The notes: generated by a model from the sequence alone, not told the origin. Counted from the stretch's first letter, positions 1-6,811 are shown. The stretch: DNA of 8,476 nucleotides from Bacteroidota bacterium (GCA_017860335.1 JAFNAU010000120.1:1-8476), one strand, 5' to 3'. Numbers and translations: made by a program.

Positions 1-1901
1 GTATTGACATCTTTCATAGTTTTTGCCGGGATTTTTCAGGGTAGTTACTCGTCATTTAATCTTCAGATTGCCATATGGCTTTGGTTCACTATTCTTTTTG
101 CCAATTTCTCCGAAGCGATAGCCGAAGGACGCGGAAAAGCTCAAGCCGAAAGCTTGAGGAGAAACCGCACGCAAACCAAAGCCCGTAAAATAGTTGGAGA
201 TAAAGAAACTGAGGTTCTGGCTCCGGATTTACGCAAAGGCGACATTGTTGTTTGCGAAGTGAATGATATTATCCCTTCGGATGGTGAAGTAATTGATGGA
301 ATTGCCAGTGTCGATGAGTCGGCTATAACGGGCGAATCGGCTCCGGTAATCCGCGAAAGCGGTGGCGACCGTTCGGCTGTAACCGGCGGAACAAAAGTAT
401 TGAGCGACCGTATCCTCATTCGAATTTCAGCTGATGCCGGCAATACATTCATTGACCGTATGATTGCGCTGGTAGAAGGTGCCAAACGCCAGAAAACACC
501 AAATGAGATTGCACTGACTATTCTGCTTTCAGGCTTAACCATAATATTCCTTCTGGCAGTGACTACACTTCCGGCATTTTTCGGATATAGTTTAAATGCT
601 TCGGAAATATCACAATCGCATAATTTGTCAATTCCTGTGTTAATCGCCTTGCTGGTTTGTCTTATCCCAACTACAATTGGTGGTTTGCTGAATGCTATCG
701 GCATCAGCGGAATGGATCGGCTTATTCAGCGCAACGTAATAGCTACGAGCGGACGTGCCATTGAAGCTGCCGGCGATGTGGATGTGCTTTTGCTTGACAA
801 GACAGGAACAATAACATTGGGAAACCGTATGGCCACCAACTTTATTCCGGCCGAAGGAATTAAAGTTGAGGAACTCGCAGATGCAGCTCAGCTTTCTTCT
901 CTTTCAGACGAAACGCCCGAAGGCCGTTCAATTGTAGTGCTGGCAAAAGAAAAATTCAATATACGTGGACGTGACATTACCCATTTGCATGCAACCTTCA
1001 TTCCTTTTACTGCACAATCGCGCATGAGCGGTGTGGATTTGAAAACCCCGGAAGGAAAAGTTCACCATATCCGCAAAGGGTCTTCGCAGGCTATTCAGGC
1101 TTTTGTTGAAGAAAACAACGGAGTTTATTCTCAAAAAGTGATAGATATAGTATCCGACTTGGCGCGTCAGGGAGCAACGCCTTTGGTAGTGGCCGAAGAT
1201 AACAAAAGAACCGCTTTGCTGAACTTCGTCAAATGGGAATTCGCACGGTGATGATTACAGGAGATAATTCCCTTACTGCCGCTGCTATTGCTGCCGAAGC
1301 AGGTGTAGATGATTTTATGGCTGAAGCTAAGCCCGAAGACAAATTGCGCCGTATTCGTGAAGAACAGGAAAAAGGACACATGGTGGGAATGATTGGTGAT
1401 GGTACAAACGATGCACCTGCCCTGGCACAAGCTGATGTTGGTATTGCAATGAACTCAGGAACTCAGGCAGCTCGCGAAGCCGGAAATATGGTGGACTTAG
1501 ACAGCAACCCTACGAAATTGATTGAAGTGGTAGAAGTGGGTAAGCAGTTGCTGATGACCCGCGGTGCGCTGACAACCTTCAGTATTGCCAACGATGTGGC
1601 CAAATACTTTGCCATTATTCCGGCCATTTCTGTTGCGCTCTATGCCGGGAGCAATGGACAAGGACCTTTGTCGGCACTCAATATTATGAGGCTTGGTTCA
1701 CCGGAAAGTGCCATTCTTAGCGCTATCATTTTCAATGCGTTAATTATCATTGCACTTATTCCACTCGCATTGAAAGGTGTGGCTTATAAACCAATTTCAG
1801 CAAATAAAGCACTGACGAAAAATTTGTTGATTTATGGATTAGGCGGTCTGATTGCACCGTTTATCGGAATAAAAATTATCGATATATTGATTAATTTATA
1901 A
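1..1901 (+). pseudogene. kdpB: Potassium-transporting P-type ATPase subunit B, 5'-partial and frameshifted
   Basis: KdpB is the catalytic P-type ATPase subunit of the KdpFABC high-affinity K+ pump in the inner membrane. The frame is open from base 1, entering at the first membrane segment, so roughly 40-45 N-terminal residues lie upstream of the window; the TTG at position 4 is not a real start. Seen in frame 1: the actuator-domain TGES motif (328-339), the transmembrane stretch with IPTTIGG, and the phosphorylation motif DKTGT (796-810). At about 1205 the match jumps: AEDNK is followed by a segment reading as RFAELRQMGIRTVMITGDN, but in frame 3. The usual linking strand and helix (roughly VLGVIYLKDIVKEGI) is missing. 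Frame 1 then stops at 1249-1251, while frame 3 carries the rest: GDGTNDAP hinge motif and C-terminal membrane helices to the stop at 1899-1901. The implied deletion is about 46-49 bases. Family identity is certain; that it is inactive is inferred, and an assembly error is the alternative. Confidence 0.93.
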
Positions 1902-1938
1902 AAAAACCCTAGCTCCTAAAGGGGAACCAAAAAAAAAT
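1901..1938 (+). other. kdpB-kdpC intergenic spacer with G/C block
   Basis: A 37-base gap separates the kdpB stop from the kdpC ATG. It contains CCCTAGCTCCTAAAGGGG (1907-1924), in which CCCT can pair with AGGG, or CUCCU with AGGGG allowing one wobble. From memory, similar CCCTA...CCTAAAGGGG strings recur between genes in Bacteroidetes; I could not check this. The short gap fits co-transcription of kdpB and kdpC. There is no Shine-Dalgarno sequence; the kdpC start is preceded by an A-tract, as is common in this phylum. Confidence 0.4.
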
Positions 1939-2351
1939 ATGAAAACATTTGGTATTGCATTAAAAATATTCCTGGTTTTTACCATTCTTACCGGGATACT
2001 ATATCCGCTTTTGGTTACAGGTATTGCACAGGTTGTATAATTGGAAGTGAACTGATCGGACAACAATTCGATAGTACTATTTATTTTTCGTCGCGTCCTT
2101 CGGCAATTGGAAATAATCCGTTACCTTCGGGCGGTAGTAATTTGGGATTGACCAGTGCAAAGCTCAAAGCTCAGGTTGCTGAACGAAAAAATAAATTTAT
2201 AACTTTCAATCAACGGAATTTTAGCAATGTGCAGAAACAAAAGTTGAAATCACTTGTTGAAAAGATGACTGAAGCACCTCAATTGACTTGTTTGGGTGAA
2301 AGCCGGGTAAATGTATTATTGCTAAATATTGAACTGGACAAACTAAAATAG
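1939..2351 (+). pseudogene. kdpC: Potassium-transporting ATPase subunit C with two internal deletions
   Basis: KdpC is the single-span periplasmic-facing subunit that stabilises the KdpFABC complex. The ATG at 1939 starts MKTFGIALKIFLVFTILTG, whose hydrophobic stretch (residues about 8-30) is the KdpC membrane helix. Frame 1 then stops at TAA 2038-2040, after 33 residues. The homology resumes in frame 3 at about 2037 with IIGSELIGQQFDSTIYF and the conserved SSRPSA, NPLPSGGSNLG and AERKNKF stretches. About 17 residues are missing between the parts. A second, in-frame loss lies at about 2214, where FITFNQ runs straight into RNFSNVQKQKL; the conserved core normally there (ASGSGLDPHISP-like, about 38 residues) is absent. 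The C-terminal VNVLLLNIELDKLK is present. The whole locus would encode about 137 residues against about 190 for the family. Identity is clear from the preserved blocks; loss of function is inferred. Confidence 0.88.
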
Positions 2352-2370
2352 TGTTTTATGTTTAGATAAT

Positions 2371-2386
2371 GCGATTTGGAAATCGC
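2371..2386. repeat. Small palindrome between kdpC and kdpD
   Basis: GCGATT, loop TGGA, AATCGC form a perfect six-base stem (seven if the loop is reduced to GG). It lies 20 bases after the kdpC stop and 45 bases before the chosen kdpD ATG. No T-run follows, so it is not a convincing intrinsic terminator. It could be an mRNA processing or attenuation hairpin, or one copy of a dispersed intergenic palindrome. It overlaps the N-terminal extension that would be read from the alternative ATG at 2369, which argues against that start. Confidence 0.5.
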
Positions 2387-2431
2387 GGGACACAATTCAA
2401 TTATATTATTTTTTACTCAAAAAGAACTAAA

Positions 2432-5089
2432 ATGACAGCCTTCGAAATTGAAAGACCAAATCCTGATGAACTTCTTGCTGCATTAGTCAAAGAGGAAGAA
2501 AAAAACAAACGGGGTAAACTAAAGATTTTTTTTGGAATGTGTGCCGGTGTAGGAAAAACCTACACCATGCTTCAGGCTGCACACGAAGAAAAAAAGAAAG
2601 GAAATGACATTGTTGTTGGCTATGTAGAAACACACGACAGGAAAGAAACAAATGCTTTGGTGCATGGTTTTGAAATTATTCCCCGTAAAACTATAGAATA
2701 CAAGTCCACTACCGTGCAGGAGATGGATTTAGATGCTATCATTGCCCGTAATCCTCAGATTGTTCTGGTGGATGAGCTGGCGCACACCAATGCACCGGGA
2801 AGTCGTCATAATAAACGCTATCAGGATGTTCAGGAATTGTTGGAGAACGGCATCAATGTTTTCACCACGCTCAATGTTCAGCATCTCGAAAGTCGCACCG
2901 ATACGGTTGCACAAATTACAGGTGTGATTATCCGTGAAACCTTACCTGATTTTATATTTGAAAATTCCGATGATATTGAACTGGTTGATATTACGCCCGA
3001 CGAGCTGCTTCAACGCCTGTCCGAGGGAAAAGTCTATACGCCCGAACGTTCCAAAGAAGCTGTAAATAATTTTTTCCGCAAAGGAAATATCACCGCATTG
3101 CGCGAGATGTCCCTGCGTATTGTTGCCGACCGGGTTGATAATCAGTTGCATGATTATATGCAGGACAAACGTATCCGTGGACCATGGAAATCGGGATTGC
3201 ATTTTCTTGTGGCTATCGGTGTAAGTCCCTTTTCGGCCGGTTTGCTCAAGTGGGCCAAAAATTTGGCCTACACCATGGGAGCTAATGTCGAAGCCCTTTA
3301 TGTGGAAACCTCTCAACGCTTAACAGCCAAAGACCACGAGCAACTTGATTTGAATATTGATCTTGCCAAACAATTAGGATTTAAAGTGCGAATCGTTACA
3401 AACAATGATATTGTCAAAGCGATTGTAAATTATGCTCAGAAAGAGAATATTACGCATATTATTGTAGGGAAATCACGGTTGAGCAGTGTAAAGTCACTAT
3501 TAAAACTTGGAAATTTTGTAAACCGGTTGATTAAACACAGTGGCAATATTGATGTTTATATACTAGGCTCAGATACCCCGATCGAAAATAACTTCAATGT
3601 CAAAGCAGCCATTCCCCCTTTCACATCGCACAGTCGACAATACCTGACCGTTTTTCTTATTGTCTGCCTAACATCAATATTAAGTTATTACGTAAAAGAT
3701 ATTGTTGGTTACCAGACCATTTCTGTTATCCTATTGTTCATGGTATCTTTGCTGGCATTGTTTTATGGAACGGGTCCGGTTTTATTTGCGGCCACCTCAA
3801 GCGCATTAATCTGGGACTATTTCTTTATTCCCCCTCATTTTACCCTGCATATTGAGAAACCGCTTGATATTCTGCTGTTGTTTATGTTTTTCATTGTGGC
3901 ATTAGTCAATGGAACATTAACGTCTCGAGTCCGACGTCAGGAAAAGAAGATACGCGTTCGAGAGGAACGCACCAATGCCCTGTACCAACTAACGAAAGAC
4001 CTGAACTCAGTTTCGGGTTTCGACGATGTGATTAAGATTGCTTACGATTTTATCAATCGCTATTTTAAATTGGAATGCAGCATCGTGGTCAAAAATGACT
4101 TTAATCAATTGGAAGTTATGCCGATTGAGAATTCTACGATTCAGTTAACCGAAAGCGAAATGAGTATAATCAACTGGGTAGAGAAAAATTCACTGAAAGC
4201 CGGTAAATTCACCAATACTTTGCCTTCCAATGACTACACCTTTTATCCATTAATTGGTAGTAGCAGTACATTGGGTGTAATCGTAGTAAAACAAACTAAG
4301 GTCTTTACACATGGCGAAGAACAGTTTTGGGAAGCGTCGCTTGCACAGATTATTGGTAAATACGAACGGGAATTATTGCGTAATGCAACCAAAAAAACGT
4401 ATATGATTAGCGAATCTGAGAAATTGTATAAAACTTTGTTTAACTCAATCTCGCACGAGCTTCGTATCCCAATTGCTGCTATTATGGGTTCTTCGGAGAC
4501 TCTGTTGGAACAATATCTTCCGGAATCCATTCAAAAAGAGCTTTATTCCGAAATTAAAACTGCATCCATTCGCTTGAACCGATTGGTTGAGAATTTATTA
4601 AATATGTCACGATTAGAAACAGGCAGGATAACACCTCATCCTGACTGGTGCGATGTCCATGATTTGGTGAACTCCGTTTCCGAATCGCTTAAAAACGAAC
4701 TGGAACCGTTTACATTTAAAGCACATATTCCCATTGACCTCCCGTTGATTTATGTCGATTTTGGATTGATGGAACAAGTGCTGCACAATCTTATTCTCAA
4801 CGCCACGCAACACTCACCCAAAGGAAGTGCTATTGAATTGAAAATTCAAATTTCTGATGAAAATCTCATCATTAAAGTTATCGATCAGGGACATGGATTT
4901 CCCGAAACGGAGTTGTCTTCCGTTTTTGATAAATTCTACCGTGGGAAAGATGCTAAGGCAGGTGGAACAGGACTTGGTTTGTCCATAGTAAAAGGGTTTG
5001 TAGAAGCGCAAAATGGTTCTGTATCAGCTGCCAATGGAGTAAATGGCGGAGCTGTCTTTACAGTAAAAATTCCCAATAAAAAAAAGTAA
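2432..5089 (+). CDS. kdpD: Osmosensitive K+ channel histidine kinase KdpD
   Basis: KdpD is the inner-membrane sensor kinase that phosphorylates KdpE under K+ limitation or osmotic stress. From the ATG at 2432 it is 885 residues, close to the 894 of E. coli KdpD. The frame is open to an ATG at 2369, but that 21-residue extension is unlike the family and crosses a palindrome, so I prefer 2432 (start MTAFEIERP). Domains in order: N-terminal KdpD domain with Walker A GMCAGVGKT (35-43) and Walker B-like VLVDELAH (111-118); a universal-stress-protein domain (about 253-380); four membrane helices (about 403-494), followed by an arginine-rich stretch (SRVRRQEKKIRVREER); a GAF-like region (about 510-650); a HisKA domain with phospho-acceptor H675 in FNSISHELR; and an ATPase domain with the N-box (NLILNA, N786/N790), DQGHG (from 818) and GGTGLGL (844-850). 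All key motifs are present. The gene follows the broken kdpC by 80 bases and converges with kdpE. No lesion was seen. Confidence 0.95.
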   Translation: MTAFEIERPNPDELLAALVKEEEKNKRGKLKIFFGMCAGVGKTYTMLQAAHEEKKKGNDIVVGYVETHDRKETNALVHGFEIIPRKTIEYKSTTVQEMDLDAIIARNPQIVLVDELAHTNAPGSRHNKRYQDVQELLENGINVFTTLNVQHLESRTDTVAQITGVIIRETLPDFIFENSDDIELVDITPDELLQRLSEGKVYTPERSKEAVNNFFRKGNITALREMSLRIVADRVDNQLHDYMQDKRIRGPWKSGLHFLVAIGVSPFSAGLLKWAKNLAYTMGANVEALYVETSQRLTAKDHEQLDLNIDLAKQLGFKVRIVTNNDIVKAIVNYAQKENITHIIVGKSRLSSVKSLLKLGNFVNRLIKHSGNIDVYILGSDTPIENNFNVKAAIPPFTSHSRQYLTVFLIVCLTSILSYYVKDIVGYQTISVILLFMVSLLALFYGTGPVLFAATSSALIWDYFFIPPHFTLHIEKPLDILLLFMFFIVALVNGTLTSRVRRQEKKIRVREERTNALYQLTKDLNSVSGFDDVIKIAYDFINRYFKLECSIVVKNDFNQLEVMPIENSTIQLTESEMSIINWVEKNSLKAGKFTNTLPSNDYTFYPLIGSSSTLGVIVVKQTKVFTHGEEQFWEASLAQIIGKYERELLRNATKKTYMISESEKLYKTLFNSISHELRIPIAAIMGSSETLLEQYLPESIQKELYSEIKTASIRLNRLVENLLNMSRLETGRITPHPDWCDVHDLVNSVSESLKNELEPFTFKAHIPIDLPLIYVDFGLMEQVLHNLILNATQHSPKGSAIELKIQISDENLIIKVIDQGHGFPETELSSVFDKFYRGKDAKAGGTGLGLSIVKGFVEAQNGSVSAANGVNGGAVFTVKIPNKKK

Positions 5090-5103
5090 CTTTTCCAAAG
5101 TTA
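5078..5103 (-). terminator. Intrinsic terminator of kdpE, overlapping the kdpD 3' end
   Basis: On the minus strand, TAACTTT, loop GGA, AAAGTTA forms a seven-base stem (plus-strand 5087-5103), followed after one C by eight T residues (complement of the A-run at 5078-5085). This is the order expected for an intrinsic terminator of kdpE, whose stop codon lies just before it. The stem is AT-rich and so weak. The T-run is the complement of the last lysine codons of kdpD, and the stem includes the kdpD stop codon. On the plus strand the stem is not followed by a clean T-run, so kdpD termination here is less certain. Confidence 0.6.
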
Positions 5104-5111
5104 AACTTCTA

Positions 5112-5795
5112 TTATATCCCACTAAACCTATAACCAATGCCTGATTCGGTAATCAGTAATTTTGGTTTAGTTGGGTCATCTTCAATTTTTTTACGCAGCT
5201 GTGCAATGAAAACCCGCAAGTACTGAGTTTGATCGGTGTATCCATACCCCCATATTTTCTGAAGAATATACACATGAGTAAGCACCCGTCCTTCGTTTTT
5301 GGCCATAAGAGCCAACAACGAAAATTCAGTGGCTGTTAGTTTAATAATTTCACCATTTTTGGTGGCTACGTGCCTGACAAGGTCAATTGTCATATTGTCA
5401 AACACCATGATTGCTTCTTGCTGACGAACAACCTGATGGGTGGCCACACGTATTCTTGCCAGCAATTCCCGGGTTCGAAATGGTTTAGTCAGATAATCAT
5501 TTGCACCATTATCCAGCGCTCGTACAATGTCTTCTTCCGAATTTCTGACAGATAAAATGATAATAGGTGCTGTGTACCAGTCGCGCAATTTCCTCAACAC
5601 TTCCAGCCCATCCATATCGGGTAAACCCAAATCAAGAATAATAAGAATAGGATTGACTGATGCAGCCAACATACAACCTTCCTTTGCCGTCTCGGCTTCA
5701 ATAACCTTGTATCCGTTTGCAGCTAAATTAATTTCGAGTAGTCTTCTTATCTGAATTTCATCATCTATAATCAGAATAGTTTGTCTCTCGTCCAT
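5112..5795 (-). CDS. kdpE: KdpE response regulator, OmpR/PhoB family
   Basis: This cytoplasmic transcription factor accepts phosphate from KdpD and normally activates the kdp pump operon. The product is 227 residues, the usual length. Receiver domain (about 6-120): acidic pair D11/D12, phospho-acceptor D55 in LIILDLGLPDMDG, switch residue S82, and K104 in LTKPF. The C-terminal winged-helix DNA-binding domain (about 128-227) contains the typical LTATEFSLLALMAKNEGRV, a recognition-helix region near QTQYLRVFIAQLRKKIEDD, and the closing ESGIGYRF hairpin. The ATG (complement of 5793-5795) gives MDERQTILIIDDE, a normal start. It faces kdpD tail to tail with a 22-base gap instead of following it in one operon, so the partners must be transcribed separately. 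A strong -7 box and a putative self-binding site precede it. Assignment as KdpE rather than another OmpR-type regulator rests on sequence resemblance and on adjacency to kdpD. Confidence 0.92.
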   Translation of the reverse strand: MDERQTILIIDDEIQIRRLLEINLAANGYKVIEAETAKEGCMLAASVNPILIILDLGLPDMDGLEVLRKLRDWYTAPIIILSVRNSEEDIVRALDNGANDYLTKPFRTRELLARIRVATHQVVRQQEAIMVFDNMTIDLVRHVATKNGEIIKLTATEFSLLALMAKNEGRVLTHVYILQKIWGYGYTDQTQYLRVFIAQLRKKIEDDPTKPKLLITESGIGYRFSGI

Positions 5796-5834
5796 GTAAT
5801 TGATTGTTTTTTTTTACAGATTAGTTTAATGTTC

Positions 5835-5842
5835 CAAAGATA
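5835..5842 (-). promoter_or_regulatory. kdpE promoter -7 box
   Basis: Reading the minus strand, TATCTTTG exactly matches the Bacteroidetes -7 consensus TAnnTTTG. It lies about 40 bases before the kdpE ATG, giving a leader of roughly 30-35 bases. I found no TTG-type -33 element at the usual distance; that place is occupied by the paired TTTATA repeats, which suggests an activator-dependent promoter. Confidence 0.7.
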
Positions 5843-5850
5843 TGGATTTT

Positions 5851-5871
5851 ATTATAAAGATATTATAAAGA
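5851..5871 (-). promoter_or_regulatory. Putative KdpE operator (direct repeat)
   Basis: On the minus strand two TTTATA hexamers (5869-5864 and 5858-5853) are separated by the five bases ATATC, giving an 11-base, one-helical-turn repeat; the full ten-base unit TCTTTATAAT is duplicated exactly. OmpR/PhoB-type regulators bind direct repeats with this spacing, and the E. coli KdpE site as I recall it is TTTATA-N5-TTTACA. The repeat sits eight bases upstream of the -7 box, roughly where the -33 element should be, as expected for an activator site. Autoregulation by KdpE is an inference. Confidence 0.5.
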
Positions 5872-6194
5872 ATTACAGACTATATTTAATTCTTATTGTG
5901 AGTCCGCGTAACTTTTGACAAGTGACGAGAGTATATGTCCGTGCTTCCATGTAACTTTCTACATGTCAGCAAAGTATGCATCAGTGAGTCTCCTATCAGT
6001 TTTTTTGTCTCAGTCGTCATTTGACGATAAGATTTACTCTCTCTTCTTTCATTCAGGAATTAGGACCGATAAAACCATAAATCAGAACGCGGGATGAATG
6101 AAGAAACTTCACAGCCCTCCCAAGGGAGAATTGGAGAAGATGGTGATGAATAACCATTAATCAGAGTTAATGTATCGATTTGATGAGATGTAGT
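5872..6194. other. Intergenic stretch without recognisable gene
   Basis: About 320 bases between the kdpE control region and the tandem repeat. Short reading frames here (for example 5915-6097 on the plus strand) have no recognisable composition or domain. Visible structure is limited to small inverted repeats: TCGTCA/TGACGA with loop TT (6014-6027), CTCCC/GGGAG with loop AA (6117-6128), and CATTAA/TTAATG (6155-6172). None is followed by a T-run. I saw no tRNA, rRNA or convincing riboswitch. It may be decayed sequence or an unrecognised small RNA locus. Confidence 0.45.
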
Positions 6195-6341
6195 ACTTTC
6201 ATGATAAAGCATGATACTTACTTTTTAATTTGTGACACTTAGTTGTTAAATCCTGACGTTCACTTGTTATTTCCTGACACTTACTTGTTAATACCTGATA
6301 CATATTTGTTAATTCGCAATGCTTATTTGTTAAAATGCAGG
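6195..6341 (-). repeat. Degenerate 21-bp tandem repeat, about 7 units, encoding heptads
   Basis: Seven consecutive 21-base units begin at 6195, 6216, 6237, 6258, 6279, 6300 and 6321. The best plus-strand match is acttacttgttaatacctga, with TTGTTA near the middle and CCTGAC at the end of the better units; outer units are more diverged. Because 21 is seven codons, the minus strand stays open and reads LTNKHCE, LTNMYQV, LTSKCQE, ITSERQD, LTTKCHK, LKSKYHA, LS and then a stop at 6199-6201. The pattern of leucine or isoleucine every seventh residue with polar filling resembles a coiled coil. No start codon precedes it outside the adjoining IS element, so it is either the 3' end of a truncated gene or a non-coding repeat whose period happens to suit codons. 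Confidence 0.75.
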
Positions 6342-6375
6342 GTCTATTCAATAAACTGTGGGGTCTATTCAATAA
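6340..6375 (+). repeat. Left IS end: two terminal repeats in tandem
   Basis: GGGTCTATTCAATAA occurs at 6340-6354 and again at 6361-6375, in the same orientation and 21 bases apart. The outer copy extends to 21 bases matching the right end; the inner copy stops matching after 15-16 bases and continues into transposase sequence. A direct duplication of an end differs from the head-to-head junction of an excised IS circle. Confidence 0.85.
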
Positions 6376-6679
6376 GGGTGGTTTGCCGTTTGGGCAGTAG
6401 TTCTGGTTCGAAACTTCCATTTCGATCTCTGGGAGTTGTTACCTCAATACTGCCATAATGTGTTTTTACTTTCTTTGAACTTAGGCTATTACGACGATTT
6501 TTAGATTGATCGGGTGTTGACAAATGACCATCAAGTTCACCCTGTAACCCGGCTTCTAATAGTCGTTTTAATAGAGGTGCCAATATGGCATTCTCGCCTT
6601 CCAGGCTAACACCTTGCTTCAATTTTAATAACGCTTCTTTCTCAAATTCTTTGTAATCAAATCCTTCTGTTTTGTTCAT
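6365..6679 (-). pseudogene. IS256-family transposase, N-terminal fragment
   Basis: The 104-codon frame starts MNKTEGFDYKEFEKEALLK and continues through LLEAGLQGELDGHL, VKTHYGSIEVTTPRDRNGSF and EPELLPKRQTTL, the typical N-terminal (DNA-binding) part of IS256/mutator-type transposases of about 400 residues. After residue about 101 the frame runs into the inner copy of the terminal repeat, adding only a few residues (LIE) before a TAG contributed by that repeat. The whole DDE catalytic domain is missing, so no transposition activity is expected. The retained fragment looks little decayed and could still bind element ends, which is speculative. Confidence 0.88.
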
Positions 6680-6724
6680 GTAAACTTGTTTTTATTGGGT
6701 AAATATATGCATTTTCCCCTTTTT

Positions 6725-6748
6725 GACACAGTTTATTGAATAGACCCC
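6725..6748 (-). repeat. Right IS terminal inverted repeat
   Basis: This end, read inward on the minus strand, begins GGGGTCTATTCAATAA and continues ACTGTGTC; 21 bases are identical to the outer left end at 6340-6360. It lies about 45 bases before the transposase ATG. Confidence 0.85.
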
Positions 6749-6780
6749 AGGAATAAAACAAGCTGTAGCTAATAAATAGT

Positions 6781-6788
6781 TATCTTTG
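6781..6788 (+). promoter_or_regulatory. Promoter -7 box of the transglutaminase-like gene
   Basis: TATCTTTG matches the Bacteroidetes -7 consensus exactly and lies 24 bases before the ATG at 6812. No obvious TTG element is seen about 20 bases upstream. The IS element ends 32 bases before this box, so any control sequence further upstream has been replaced by IS sequence or was displaced by it. Confidence 0.65.
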
Positions 6789-6811
6789 TCTTAGGAAATC
6801 AAACATCTTGT

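Larger units (their letters stand above)
6340..6748 (-). mobile_element. Internally deleted IS256-family element
   Basis: The element is about 410 bp, against roughly 1.3 kb for intact IS256-family members. The two ends are perfect inverted repeats of 21 bases: GGGTCTATTCAATAAACTGT plus one G at 6340-6360, and its reverse complement at 6727-6747 (with one more C at 6748). The transposase starts close to the right end, and only its N-terminal quarter remains. A second partial copy of the end, 16 bases (6360-6375), lies directly inside the left end in the same orientation and meets the transposase remnant. I saw no clear 8-9 bp target duplication in the flanks (taaaatgca on the left, caggaataa on the right), so the insertion boundaries may have been rearranged. 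It cannot encode its own transposase but might be moved in trans. Confidence 0.82.

Noticed and set aside
1233..1901. Separate short ATPase protein starting at ATG 1233
   Set aside because: The sequence before the ATG (RFAELRQ) is KdpB homology in the same frame, so the ATG is an internal methionine of a frameshifted kdpB.
2369..2431. Upstream ATG giving KdpD 21 extra residues
   Set aside because: The extension is not KdpD-like and spans a palindrome; the ATG at 2432 gives a product of normal family length.
5915..6097. 60-codon plus-strand reading frame upstream of kdpE
   Set aside because: No recognisable domain, no promoter match and no gene-like composition; probably chance.
6195..6341. 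Possible CRISPR array
   Set aside because: The units are contiguous 21-mers without unique spacers, so this is a tandem repeat.
6199..6420. 73-codon minus-strand frame starting in the IS element and covering the heptad repeats
   Set aside because: Its first ~28 residues come from an alternative frame of the transposase and the IS ends, so the start is not a real gene start; only the heptad part is kept, as a repeat.
6243..6458. Plus-strand frame with repeated PDTYLLI-like heptads
   Set aside because: It is the other strand of the 21-bp repeat and runs into antisense IS sequence; any strand of a 21-bp repeat gives seven-residue periodicity.
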